Shown one piece after another: positions 19,722 through 28,367 of a stretch of DNA of 64,000 bases. The stretch covers positions 566,001 through 630,000 of the forward strand of contig NZ_KV917375.1 of assembly GCF_002019665.1 (NCBI RefSeq), given 5' to 3'. The notes under the pieces were generated by a model. The model did not search any database and was not told the origin of the DNA. It worked only from the letters and a program-made list of their open reading frames with translations. Numbering within the stretch: position 1 is the stretch's first letter; every line of letters begins with the position of its first letter. This DNA comes from Sutcliffiella halmapala. Lineage in GTDB: Bacteria > Bacillota > Bacilli > Bacillales > Bacillaceae_I. Position numbers and translations under genes: made by a program.

Positions 19722-20678
19722 ATGGAGACAAAAGTAGAGTCTGGGTTAGGTGAGAGTAATGTGGGCACGAAGGTGAAGATTGTGGATGGCAAGCCTAAGA
19801 GAAAGCTGAAGTGGAAGAGTATTTTAGCGTATACTGCGTTTGTTGGACCAGCATTGCTTTTCTTCCTGGTGATTCAGATTGTTCCTTTCCTTATGGGAGT
19901 CTACTATTCTTTTACTTCTTGGAATGGTGTTAGCTCTGTAGTGGAATGGGTAGGTTTGGATAACTATAAGAGGATATTTACGAATGATAAGATATTCTAT
20001 GATTCCTTTTTGTTTACAACAAAATTTATGTTTGCGGCAGTTATTATAAGTAATATTATTGGTTTTGGTTTAGCGTTGTTATTAAACGCAGCATTGAAGA
20101 CAAAAAATATATTGAGAACGGTATTTTTTATCCCGAATGTTATCGGGGGGTTACTACTAGGGTTTATCTGGCAGTTTATTTTTGTGAGAGGGTTCGCGTC
20201 GGTAGGTGAAGCGACGAATCTATCTTTTTTCAAGCTACCATGGCTTGGGGATGAAACAACAGCATTTTGGGGAATTGTGATTGTGTTTGCTTGGCAAATT
20301 AGTGGTTATATGATGATCATCTATATTGCTGCGCTACAAGGAGTTGATAACTCCTTACTTGAAGCGGCGAGAATTGATGGCGCTTCCAATTTCACACTTG
20401 TCACGAAAATTATTATTCCATTAATTTTACCGGCATTTACGATTTGTTTCTTCTTAACTATATCGATGGCCTTTAAAATATTCGACTTGAACCTTTCGTT
20501 AACTGGAGGAGGGCCTTTCAACTCAACACAGTCAGTTGCGATTAATATTTACTCAGAGGCTTTCCAAAATAACCGTTATGGTTTAGGGACAGCGAAGGCG
20601 ATTATCTTCTTTGTAGTCGTGGCGATATTTACAACGTTCCAAGTAATGGCGACGAAGAAGAGGGAGGTTGAGGCATAA
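19722..20678 (+). CDS. Sugar ABC transporter permease, MalF/UgpA type
   Basis: A 318-residue permease with a charged N-terminal tail and six membrane helices. The cytoplasmic loop EAARIDGASNFTLVTKIIIPLILP is the EAA motif (EAA---G---------I-LP) that docks the ATPase subunit. It pairs with the next permease, overlapping it at TAATG (20675-20679), and with the binding lipoprotein at 21578. Together they form a CUT1-family importer for an oligosaccharide or sugar derivative. No ATPase gene is present nearby, so a shared MsmX-type ATPase would be needed. A cre-like site precedes the gene. ATG 19722 follows GGCGGTGGGGATGGG. The substrate is not evident. Confidence 0.9.
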   Translation: METKVESGLGESNVGTKVKIVDGKPKRKLKWKSILAYTAFVGPALLFFLVIQIVPFLMGVYYSFTSWNGVSSVVEWVGLDNYKRIFTNDKIFYDSFLFTTKFMFAAVIISNIIGFGLALLLNAALKTKNILRTVFFIPNVIGGLLLGFIWQFIFVRGFASVGEATNLSFFKLPWLGDETTAFWGIVIVFAWQISGYMMIIYIAALQGVDNSLLEAARIDGASNFTLVTKIIIPLILPAFTICFFLTISMAFKIFDLNLSLTGGGPFNSTQSVAINIYSEAFQNNRYGLGTAKAIIFFVVVAIFTTFQVMATKKREVEA

Positions 20679-21505
20679 TGAATCAAAAATATACGAAGCG
20701 GACATTTTTGTTGGAAATTTTCGGAATAGTACTTGGTCTCATTTTCCTCATTCCCTTTTACTTTGTGCTAATTAATTCGGTCAAAAGCTTTAGTGAGATT
20801 TTAATTGATGCAGCTGCATTGCCACAGGAGATTCTGTTTGCGAACTACGCAAAGGTGTGGGAAATTATCCAGTTTCCACGAGCATTTTGGAATTCACTCC
20901 TGATAACCGTGTTTAGTAATATCGGGATCGTCGTCATTAGCTCGATGGCGGCCTGGAAAATGGTTCGGACACCAGGGAAGTTTAGTAAAATATTATTTAT
21001 CCTAATCGTTTCTGCAATGGTTATTCCGTTCCAAACGGTAATGATCCCATTGATGAAGCTTGGCGGGACATTAGGTCTGATTAATAGTATTCCTGGGATT
21101 GTTATTATGTATTTTGGTTTTGGTGTACCATTATCCTTATTCCTCTACCATGGTTTTGTCAAAACAGTACCACTTGAAATCGAGGAAGCAGCAAGAATTG
21201 ATGGATGTAGTCAGTTTGGTGTGTTTTGGAGAATAGTTTTTCCATTACTAAAACCAATTACTGTAACAGTTATCATTTTAAACACGCTTTGGATCTGGAA
21301 TGATTATCTTCTACCATTACTTGTGCTACAAAGTGCGGAATTACGAACAATCCCACTTGCAACAAGCTCATTCTTCGCACAATACACGAAACAGTGGGAT
21401 ATGGGGCTCGCAGCACTTGTATTAGGGATTTCGCCAGTCATTATTTTCTTCTTATTTTTACAAAGGCATATCATTAAGGGGATTGCCGCTGGATCTGTTA
21501 AGTAA
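20678..21505 (+). CDS. Sugar ABC transporter permease, MalG/UgpE type
   Basis: A 275-residue permease with six membrane helices and the EAA loop EEAARIDGCSQFGVFWRIVFPLLKP. Its ATG shares a base with the stop codon of the first permease (TAATG), which indicates translational coupling. It forms the second half of the membrane channel of a CUT1-type sugar importer whose solute-binding protein is encoded 72 bp downstream. Nothing in the sequence identifies the sugar. Confidence 0.9.
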   Translation: MNQKYTKRTFLLEIFGIVLGLIFLIPFYFVLINSVKSFSEILIDAAALPQEILFANYAKVWEIIQFPRAFWNSLLITVFSNIGIVVISSMAAWKMVRTPGKFSKILFILIVSAMVIPFQTVMIPLMKLGGTLGLINSIPGIVIMYFGFGVPLSLFLYHGFVKTVPLEIEEAARIDGCSQFGVFWRIVFPLLKPITVTVIILNTLWIWNDYLLPLLVLQSAELRTIPLATSSFFAQYTKQWDMGLAALVLGISPVIIFFLFLQRHIIKGIAAGSVK

Positions 21506-21577
21506 ACTTAGATTCCAAGCTTTACAGAATCAAAAGTTTATATAAAAATTAATCATAATTTCAAGGGGGGCACTACA

Positions 21578-22852
21578 ATGAAACGCTTTATACTTCTTTT
21601 ACTATCACTGTCACTTGTAGCGGGAATCTTTGCAGGCTGTTCAAGTAATAATTCTTCTAAGGACGACACAGGGAAATCTGGGGATGACGTCGTTACCTTA
21701 AACTTTTTCCAATTTAAAGTAGAAATTGCTGATCAATTAGCGGAAATGATTAAAGAATTCGAAGCAGAGCATCCAAACATCAAAGTTAAGCTAGAAACAG
21801 TTGGTGGTGGAGCGGATTACGGTGCAGCTTTAAAAGCGAAATTTGCTTCAGGTGAGCATCCGGATATTTTCAACAATGGTGGATTCAAAGAGTTAGAGCT
21901 TTGGAAAGAGCATTTAGCTGATCTATCTGATGAGCCTTGGGCAGAGCATGTATTACCAATCGGAAAAGTTCCAATGACAGACGAAGAAGATGGTAAGCTA
22001 TATGGTATGCCAGTAAACCTTGAGGGTTATGGATTTATTTACAATAAAGACCTTTTCGAACAGGCGGGTATCACAGAGCCTCCAACAACGATTTCTGAAT
22101 TAAAAGAAGCTGCGAAAAAGCTTGAAGCAGAAGGTATCACGCCATTCTCAGCTGGTTATGGCGAATGGTGGGTTATTGGACAGCATTTACTAAACATCGG
22201 GTTTGCTCAGCAGCCTGATCCAGAAGCATTCATCGCTGGTCTTTATGATGGATCTGAAAAAATTGTTGGTAATGCAGAATTAATTAAATTTAAAGAAGTA
22301 CTAGATACAGAGATTAATTTTGGTAACAGCAATCCATTAACAACGGATTACAATACACAAGTAACACAATTTGCATCAGGAAAAACTGCTATGCTTCAGC
22401 AAGGTAACTGGACTGAAAACATGATTTATGAAGTGAACCCTGACATGGACATGGCATTTTTACCGATTCCAATCAGTGATGATGCATCAGCAGATCGCTT
22501 ACCAGTAGGCGTTCCGAATAACTGGGTATTAAATAAAAACTCCGAGAATTTAGAAGAAGCGAAAACATTCTTAAACTGGATGGTTTCCTCTGAAACTGGA
22601 CAGCGCTTTATCACAGAAGAGTTCGCCTTCATTCCGGCATTCGATAACATTGAACCAGCTGGCTTAGGTGCACTTGGTCAATCGATTCTTGAATACTCCA
22701 AAGAGGACAAAACAATTCCTTGGACTTGGTTCATGTGGCCAGACGGAGCAAATAAAGAATTCGCAGCAACTATCCAAGAATACGCAGCCGGAAGAATCGA
22801 CTATGACACAGTATTAGAACGATTCCAAAGCACATGGGATAACCTAAAATAA
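21578..22852 (+). CDS. Sugar ABC transporter substrate-binding lipoprotein
   Basis: The 424-residue protein has a lipoprotein signal (LSLVAGIFAGCSS) with Cys as the lipidated residue, then a Ser/Asp-rich linker and a family 1 extracellular solute-binding fold (EFEAEHPNIKVKLE, FASGEHPDIF, LYGMPVNLEGYGFIYNKDLF, FLNWMVSSETGQ). It catches a carbohydrate outside the membrane for the two permeases encoded upstream. AAGGGGGGCA precedes ATG 21578. A hairpin follows, so the transporter unit may end here, while the two-component genes lie 400 bp further on behind a repeat element. Confidence 0.92.
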   Translation: MKRFILLLLSLSLVAGIFAGCSSNNSSKDDTGKSGDDVVTLNFFQFKVEIADQLAEMIKEFEAEHPNIKVKLETVGGGADYGAALKAKFASGEHPDIFNNGGFKELELWKEHLADLSDEPWAEHVLPIGKVPMTDEEDGKLYGMPVNLEGYGFIYNKDLFEQAGITEPPTTISELKEAAKKLEAEGITPFSAGYGEWWVIGQHLLNIGFAQQPDPEAFIAGLYDGSEKIVGNAELIKFKEVLDTEINFGNSNPLTTDYNTQVTQFASGKTAMLQQGNWTENMIYEVNPDMDMAFLPIPISDDASADRLPVGVPNNWVLNKNSENLEEAKTFLNWMVSSETGQRFITEEFAFIPAFDNIEPAGLGALGQSILEYSKEDKTIPWTWFMWPDGANKEFAATIQEYAAGRIDYDTVLERFQSTWDNLK

Positions 22853-22861
22853 CCTCAAAAA

Positions 22862-22900
22862 AGAAAGCATGTCTATTCATAGGCATGCTTTCTGCTTATA
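22862..22900 (+). terminator. Probable terminator of the ABC transporter unit
   Basis: The 10-bp stem AGAAAGCATG / CATGCTTTCT encloses a 12-nt loop. The following TGCTTAT is only a weak T tract, so termination may be partial. Confidence 0.5.
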
Positions 22901-23050
22901 CTAAGATTATGTAAAAGCTCATTATTGATTTCGACACGATTGATTGGATTGGAGCGGAAAACGACACCTAAGATTAACAGAAACCCCAATACAAAGAAAA
23001 ATCGCACCATGGATAATGAAAAAGTGGACCGTCTAGTTTCCCCCGTCTCC

Positions 23051-23180
23051 CCTGTGGATTGTAGTGCAAGGCGTGAGACTCCTGCGGGAAGTAGCGTTTT
23101 GTGGAGACCCCGCAGGCAAAGCCGAGGAGGCTCCACAAGCGCCCCGCGGAAAGCGAACGCCTGGCACGGAAATCCACAGG
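23051..23180. repeat. Dispersed ~130-bp repeat element, copy 1
   Basis: Bounded by perfect 10-bp inverted repeats CCTGTGGATT and AATCCACAGG. Inside are GTGAGACTCCTGCGGGAA, GGAGACCCCGCAGG, GCCGAGGAGGCTCCACAAGC, CCCCGCGGAAAGCGAA and CCTGGCACGG, shared with the copies at 38996 and 41047. GC content is well above the surrounding DNA. It sits just before the histidine kinase gene. Confidence 0.9.
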
Positions 23181-23260
23181 GCGTTCAAATGGGTCACCTT
23201 ATATTTTCATGGCAGCTTTACTTACTAAAGATAGATCAAGGCAGAAGGTGGGGGTACAGT

Positions 23261-25063
23261 ATGTTTAAAAAAAGTATTCGAAATAAGCTAATTGTACTAC
23301 TACTTCTAATCACAATTCTGCCATTTGGCACATCCATCATCATCACCTATTACCATACGAAAGAAGCATTCAAAGACCTAGTCGTACAAGAAAATAGTAA
23401 TCTCCTTTACCAAGGGAAAATCAATCTTGAAAACTATCTTAATGACCTCAACGGATTAACCCTTTCCCTATATAATAATCCGGATTTTATCAACTTCATG
23501 AGATCACCTGATAAAGAAGACAACTATTTAACAATTGGAATCGTAAAAAATGTTCTGCAGTCGATTCTTTATGCTGAAGATAATATCAAGCGGGTCGAAA
23601 TTTACTTTGCTGAAGATGAACGGAGCATTACGGCTTCAAAACGATCTACTGTTGTATTCTCTAGTCGTATTAATAACTCGGTATTTGAAAATTCTTATCG
23701 TCGTGCCCAGCTGAGCCCGTTTAATATGTATTTGGACGGTACTCAAGCACATAAAGGTAAAAATACGTTATATCTCCATCGTGTTTTAACTAATGTCCCT
23801 TCCGAAAAAGTGCTAGCTTTTATTACGGTAGAGATAGCATCAGAGCGTATTTTAGAGTTAAGTGAAAACCTCTACAATAAGGAAACAGAGGAATTCTTTA
23901 TTTTATCCTCCACAGGTGAGTTGGTTTATAGCTCGGATGTGGAAGTGTTTGCCAAGCACGAGCAAGGGGAGCAAAAATGGATAGATGCGGTCATGAAATC
24001 TAATGTGGACCATGGTACGATGGAATGGGAGAATGATGAATTTCAAGGAGTTATGATGTACGATCGAACACAGGCTTCCGTTGGGGGCTGGGTGATAGTG
24101 AAGCGCGTTCCCTACACGACCTTGTATGAAAATGCCTTTGCTGTAACGAAAATTAATATAATGTTCGGGGTTGTAGGGTTGTGCCTCGTAATCATGGCGA
24201 CGCTTTTTGTTTCTTTTAAAATAACTTCTCCTATTCGTGTGCTTATGCGGAACATTCAGCAAGTAGAGGAAGGGAATATGAAGGTTCAGTTTCCGTCTCT
24301 TGGAACGGATGAAATAGGTATTTTAGGATATCGTTTTAAGCAAATGATGGAGAAAATTAACCAGCTTATTAATCGGGAGTACAAGCTAGAAATTGAAAAT
24401 AAAACGAACCAATTAAAAGTGCTTCAATCACAGTTAAATCCACATTTTCTCTATAATGCCTTACAGTCGATTGGAACCGTTGCTTTAAAAAATAATGTGC
24501 CACAAATTTATACACTTGTGACACATCTTTCGAAAATAATGCGATACGGTATGAATATGGACGAGGATATGGTGCCACTAAAAAAAGAAATTAATTATAT
24601 GAAAGCCTTTCTTTTACTGCAAAAAGAACGATTTGGCGATCACCTAGAATACGAGTTGGATGTTGAAGATGAGGCGATGAATGTATTAGTGCCAAAAATG
24701 ATTCTCCAGCCTATTATTGAGAACTACTTTAAGCATGGTTTTGATATCAGAGAAGGAGTAGGAAAACTCAAGGTGGTAGGTAAAATAGAAGAGTCTACGC
24801 TTCTTCTTACGATCCGTGATAATGGGGTTGGAGTGACGGATGCACGCTTACGAGAAATTTATCGCTATTTTGAAGAAGGAAATACGCTTAAAGATGAAGA
24901 AAGGACTAATATTGGCTTAAAGAATGTCTATGTGCGATTGCAGCTGTACTATGATGGAGCGGCTTCTATGCGATTAGAAAATGATGCAGCTGGTGGGTTC
25001 AAGGTTCGGCTCAAGTTACCGATTGGTGCAGGGGGTGAAAGGGATGAAAGCGATCATCATTGA
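23261..25063 (+). CDS. Sensor histidine kinase, YesM/LytS-like (sugar-sensing two-component system)
   Basis: The 600-residue kinase has a first membrane helix near residues 10-32, an extracellular sensor of about 260 residues, a second helix, a HAMP linker (FKITSPIRVLMRNI), a His_kinase domain with QLNPHFLYNALQS (phospho-His near 394) and a C-terminal ATPase with DNGVG and IGLKNVYVRL. ATG 23261 follows AAGGTGGGGG. An in-frame extension to 22925 would translate the dispersed repeat and is rejected. The kinase should detect an extracellular carbohydrate, perhaps with the adjacent binding protein, and phosphorylate the response regulator that it overlaps by 20 bp. Confidence 0.92.
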   Translation: MFKKSIRNKLIVLLLLITILPFGTSIIITYYHTKEAFKDLVVQENSNLLYQGKINLENYLNDLNGLTLSLYNNPDFINFMRSPDKEDNYLTIGIVKNVLQSILYAEDNIKRVEIYFAEDERSITASKRSTVVFSSRINNSVFENSYRRAQLSPFNMYLDGTQAHKGKNTLYLHRVLTNVPSEKVLAFITVEIASERILELSENLYNKETEEFFILSSTGELVYSSDVEVFAKHEQGEQKWIDAVMKSNVDHGTMEWENDEFQGVMMYDRTQASVGGWVIVKRVPYTTLYENAFAVTKINIMFGVVGLCLVIMATLFVSFKITSPIRVLMRNIQQVEEGNMKVQFPSLGTDEIGILGYRFKQMMEKINQLINREYKLEIENKTNQLKVLQSQLNPHFLYNALQSIGTVALKNNVPQIYTLVTHLSKIMRYGMNMDEDMVPLKKEINYMKAFLLLQKERFGDHLEYELDVEDEAMNVLVPKMILQPIIENYFKHGFDIREGVGKLKVVGKIEESTLLLTIRDNGVGVTDARLREIYRYFEEGNTLKDEERTNIGLKNVYVRLQLYYDGAASMRLENDAAGGFKVRLKLPIGAGGERDESDHH

Positions 25064-25802
25064 CGATGAGAAGCATGTTCGTGAAGGACTGCTCCTCTTG
25101 GGTGATTGGAAACAAAATGGAATTGATACCATATTGGAGGCAGAGGATGGAGAAGAAGCCATCGCACTTATCACCGAGCACCGTCCTGAGATTATATTTA
25201 CCGATATGAGCATGCCAAAGATGGATGGAATTAGTCTTTTAAAGTGGATCGATGCTTCTGGAATAAACAGTATAACTATCGTGGTTAGTGGCTATGATGA
25301 TTATGCTTTTATGCGCAATGCTATTTATTATAAGAGCTTCGACTATATCTTAAAGCCAATTGATCCTGATATATTGAATGAGACGCTGGAGCGAGCGGTG
25401 AATAATTGGAAGGAGTTAGCCCTTGCTAGAAGGTCGTCGGTGGCGTCTGGTGAACCTGGATTGCTATCTTCCCAAAATGAATTGAATAGCATGCAGCAAA
25501 TTGAAGAATATTTGCGAACCAATTACCAGCAGGAAATCACACTTCAAGAAATTGCGGACCGTTTTTACTTAAGTAGAGAGCATATTTCACGGAAATTCAA
25601 ACAACAATATCACGAAACCATTACCGACTATATTACGAGAATTCGAATGGAAAAGGCGAAGGAGCTTCTCGCTAAGCCACATGTGAAAATTTACGAAGTA
25701 GCCTATCATGTCGGCTATCAAAATGAAAAGTATTTTAGTAAGGTATTTAAAAAATTCACGCGACAGACTCCGAATGAATATCGGAGTACACTCTCAAGAT
25801 AA
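25044..25802 (+). CDS. AraC-family response regulator, YesN-like
   Basis: The 252-residue protein starts MKAIIIDDEKHVREG, a receiver domain with acidic residues Asp7 and Asp8 and the phospho-acceptor Asp54 in FTDMSMPKMDG. The C-terminal 100 residues are an AraC-type double helix-turn-helix (IADRFYLSREHISRKFKQ; VAYHVGYQNEKYFSKVFKK). ATG 25044, preceded by GGGGGTGAAAGGG, overlaps the kinase gene by 20 bp, so the two are translated together. It most likely activates the neighbouring importer and oxidoreductase genes when its sugar is present. The binding site was not located. Confidence 0.93.
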   Translation: MKAIIIDDEKHVREGLLLLGDWKQNGIDTILEAEDGEEAIALITEHRPEIIFTDMSMPKMDGISLLKWIDASGINSITIVVSGYDDYAFMRNAIYYKSFDYILKPIDPDILNETLERAVNNWKELALARRSSVASGEPGLLSSQNELNSMQQIEEYLRTNYQQEITLQEIADRFYLSREHISRKFKQQYHETITDYITRIRMEKAKELLAKPHVKIYEVAYHVGYQNEKYFSKVFKKFTRQTPNEYRSTLSR

Positions 25803-25835
25803 CGATTAGAAAATGAATAAATGGGGTGCAGGAAG

Positions 25836-26873
25836 ATGGAAAAGTTACGTATGGGGATTATCGGTGTAGGTGGAATTGCGCAAGGTCGTCACATTCCTAC
25901 TTTTTTAAAATTAGCAGATAAAGTTGTCATCGAAGCGATTAGTGATGTAAATGAAGCAACGGCTAAGCTTGTTGCCGAGAAGTTTGGAATCGAGAAGGTG
26001 TATGCACATTATGCGGATATGTTTAGTGAAGTAGACGCAGTCACGATTTGTACACCAAATAAATTTCACGCCGAGATCACGATTGCAGCACTAGATGCGG
26101 GCTTACATGTATTTTGCGAAAAACCGATGGCGATGACACCGGATGAATGTGAAAGAATGATTGCTGCTTCTGAAAAGTCAGGCAAGCAATTAGCAATCGC
26201 GTATCATTATCGCTTCATGAAGGAATCGATTGCTGCGAAGCGACTGGTCGTGGAAAATGAAATCGGCAAGCCAATCGTCGCTCGTGCGAAAGGAATGCGT
26301 CGTCGCAAGGTACCTGGATGGGGCGTATTCACGAACAAAGAACTTCAAGGTGGCGGAAGCTTAATCGATTACGGCTGCCATTTACTAGATTTGTCGTTAT
26401 GGTTACTTGGAAATCCAAAGCCAATTGAAGTGCTTGGGACTACCTACAACGAGCTAAGCAAGATACCTGGTCAAGTGAATCAATGGGGAAGCTTCGATCA
26501 TGAGACGTTTGAAGTGGATGACCATGTAACAGCCTACATAAAATTCGAAGGCGGCGCTTCGATGTTATTTGAGACTTCTTGGTCCGCAAACATAAAGGAC
26601 GACGAGGAAAGTGTTAGTATCTCTGGTATTGACGGGGGTGTCGACCTGTTTCCTTTTAGCTTGAACCAAATGAAACATGGCATGCTATTAAACACAGAAG
26701 CAAGTTGGGTTCCAGGCGAAGACGACCCAAGCCTCCCGCAAGCCCTAAACTTCATCAATAGCTGCCTAGGACTAGAAGAACTAATCGTCAAGCCCGAACA
26801 AGCCATGCAAGTATCACAAATCATTGATGCTATATACCGTAGTAGTGAAACGGGCGTAAGTATTAAGGTCTAA
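25836..26873 (+). CDS. Gfo/Idh/MocA-family oxidoreductase
   Basis: The 345-residue protein starts MEKLRMGIIGVGGIAQGRHIPTF with a Rossmann NAD(P)-binding motif. CEKPMAMTPDEC contains the EKP motif that places the catalytic-site Lys. YHYRFM and LIDYGCHLLDLSLWLLG are typical of the substrate domain. These enzymes oxidise or reduce hydroxyl groups of sugars, cyclitols or sugar acids. ATG 25836 has a moderate site (GGGGTGCAGGAAG) and fits the family start better than ATG 25821. It lies 33 bp after the response regulator, so it probably belongs to the same sugar-use unit as the ABC importer. The substrate is unknown. Confidence 0.88.
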   Translation: MEKLRMGIIGVGGIAQGRHIPTFLKLADKVVIEAISDVNEATAKLVAEKFGIEKVYAHYADMFSEVDAVTICTPNKFHAEITIAALDAGLHVFCEKPMAMTPDECERMIAASEKSGKQLAIAYHYRFMKESIAAKRLVVENEIGKPIVARAKGMRRRKVPGWGVFTNKELQGGGSLIDYGCHLLDLSLWLLGNPKPIEVLGTTYNELSKIPGQVNQWGSFDHETFEVDDHVTAYIKFEGGASMLFETSWSANIKDDEESVSISGIDGGVDLFPFSLNQMKHGMLLNTEASWVPGEDDPSLPQALNFINSCLGLEELIVKPEQAMQVSQIIDAIYRSSETGVSIKV

Positions 26874-26884
26874 ATTGTGAGTGG

Positions 26885-26920
26885 TGAGGGAAATGGTGCC
26901 AGCACCATTTCTCTTTTTTT
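26885..26920 (+). terminator. Terminator after the oxidoreductase gene, GGTGCC core
   Basis: GAAATGGTGC and GCACCATTTC pair around a 2-nt centre and are followed by CTCTTTTTTT. The centre is GGTGCCAGCACC, relating it to the other hairpins of this set. Confidence 0.78.
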
Positions 26921-27076
26921 AGTAATGAAGCGGGGTAGGGGAGTGTTAGGTTGACATAATGTACGAGGGAGCAGTTAGTTGTTTTGAAATTTTTCATCCT
27001 CAGGGTACCACTTAAAGTACTTCGAAATAGTTGCTGTAATATCATGTGTTGGAGGATATTTTATAGGAACAATATT

Positions 27077-27202
27077 TTCTTGAAAATCCTTTTTTTAAAG
27101 TTAATTATTTATAAAAGTATTGAATCACTTATAACTTCTACATTTCCATTTGGGTTTAATCAAACGTTTGTTTAAATTTTGCTATGTTAGTATTTTAATT
27201 TT
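27077..27202 (+). repeat. Direct repeat A with a palindromic operator-like core
   Basis: Shares long runs with repeat B at 27362: TTGAAAATCC, TAAAGTTAAT, ACTTCTACATTTCCATTT and TTTAATCAAACGTT. It contains the palindrome CAAACGTTTG inside AATCAAACGTTTGTTT. Such a site could bind a TetR-type repressor; that is inference. Confidence 0.75.
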
Positions 27203-27361
27203 GTGAAAAATGGAGGTTTATGTAAAGGACTTCAATTTTCCAGCGAATTAGCATTATATTCTTTCATGTTCTTGCCTTTAATCTAACAAAAATACTAAAC
27301 TATAATGCTCAAAGGTTGTCGCGATTTTGATTTTCGAGCTGAATTTATTGATCGTTAATAG

Positions 27362-27488
27362 TTTCTTGAAAATCCTTTTTTTAAAGTTAATTTTTAAAAA
27401 AAGTGCTGAACCACTTGCAACTTCTACATTTCCATTTTGATTTAATCAAACGTTCGTTTAAATTTCGCTATATTAGTATTTTTAATTT
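27362..27488 (+). repeat. Direct repeat B, diverged copy of repeat A
   Basis: Similar to repeat A over about 126 bp, with scattered substitutions. The palindrome here reads AAACGTTCGTTT. It is followed by GGGGGAGTTGGGG and a TTG that opens a 16-codon frame. Confidence 0.75.
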
Positions 27489-27559
27489 GGGGGAGTTGGG
27501 GATTTTGTTGAAGAGGTTGATTGTAGGTTTTACTGATACATCTTTATATTCTAGATAGG

Positions 27560-27604
27560 AATCCCCAAAGGCACTTCTGAGCTGTCTTTTGGGGATTTTT
27601 TTAC
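27560..27604 (+). terminator. Strong terminator with no recognised gene upstream
   Basis: AATCCCCAAA and TTTTGGGGATT form the stem, followed by seven T. It ends the region of the duplicated promoter-like repeats, which supports transcription through it. Confidence 0.75.
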
Positions 27605-27660
27605 TGAGTAAGAATGTATTTCAGTGTTTCTAGTTGCCATAGCTAGCTTCTTTGGATTTC

Positions 27661-28173
27661 TTACGCGCTACCCGCATGGAATACGATTGCATTTAGTGCC
27701 CGGTCGTTAGCGGATATCTCCATGATATTGGTCTCGCTTGTCTCTATTCGTCTCGCTTTAACCTTATAGGTATATGAACCAGGAGTAAGAATGAAGTCTG
27801 TCCATGATAGGTAGACTGTATTCATAAGTGTTTTAATTTCTGTGTCTTGACCTAGTTGTTTTATAGCGGCATAGTTTTCAGTTGTTATTAATGTGTCATT
27901 TCTCCATAAGGAAAATTCAGTATGAAAACTATATTCAGAAGCCTCCCCAGTCTTCACAACAGTGCTTATCACGGAATCTAGTTTAACTTTTTCGAGGGGG
28001 AGCTTAATCACAACATCTAGTTTCAGCACTTCTACACTAGCATCGGCTGGAATCTCTATGGTTTGTTTTGTTTGGCTAAAATAATATCTAGGCTCCTTAC
28101 TTTTGGGAGACGTATCACAATTACATGGCACTCGACAGCCGCAACTTTTTCTCCATTCGAAATATAAGGACAT
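27661..28173 (-). CDS. Unrecognised 170-residue protein, probable sporulation (sigma-K) gene
   Basis: The protein is not recognised. It has an N-terminal Cys cluster (SCGCRVPCNCD), then a mostly beta-strand pattern up to the C-terminus, and no signal peptide or membrane segment. A site matching the sigma-K consensus lies upstream on the minus strand: AC at 28232-28233, 16 nt, then CATATTTTA at 28215-28207, about 35 bp before ATG 28173, which has GAGGTG upstream. A Cys-containing, beta-rich protein made late in the mother cell would suit a spore coat or exosporium component. This is inference; no family match is claimed. Confidence 0.65.
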   Translation of the reverse strand: MSLYFEWRKSCGCRVPCNCDTSPKSKEPRYYFSQTKQTIEIPADASVEVLKLDVVIKLPLEKVKLDSVISTVVKTGEASEYSFHTEFSLWRNDTLITTENYAAIKQLGQDTEIKTLMNTVYLSWTDFILTPGSYTYKVKARRIETSETNIMEISANDRALNAIVFHAGSA

Positions 28174-28206
28174 GAAAATTCACCTCTTTCTAAATCCTCC
28201 ATTCAC

Positions 28207-28233
28207 TAAAATATGCAATAAAAAGCTAAGTGT
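28207..28233 (-). promoter_or_regulatory. Probable sigma-K promoter
   Basis: Read on the minus strand: AC-A, 15 nt, CATATTTTA, which matches AC-N16/17-CATAnnnTA. Position and orientation fit the gene at 27661-28173. Confidence 0.55.
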
Positions 28234-28367
28234 ATAGGTTGTCATCCGCAGTTAGCAGGTTAATATAGGGAAAATGGTTCCTAGCCCTATTTTTCAAAAT
28301 CAGGTGTTTTTCTGTTATACTGTTTTTGATATTATTTGGTTTATTTATTGAATTCGGGGTGGTATAT

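Larger units (their letters stand above)
26921..27660. other. Gene-free 740-bp region containing a pair of ~126-bp direct repeats
   Basis: No ORF with family likeness is present. Two direct repeats (27077-27202 and 27362-27488), each with an AAACG-centred palindrome, are each followed by a ribosome-binding-like sequence and a very short ORF: 13 codons from ATG 27210, and 16 to 23 codons ending near 27557. A terminator follows at 27560. This looks like two copies of a promoter and operator that have lost their genes. Confidence 0.6.

Noticed and set aside
22925-23260. N-terminal extension of the histidine kinase
   Set aside because: The extension would translate the dispersed repeat at 23051-23180. 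ATG 23261 has a strong site and gives the normal first membrane helix.
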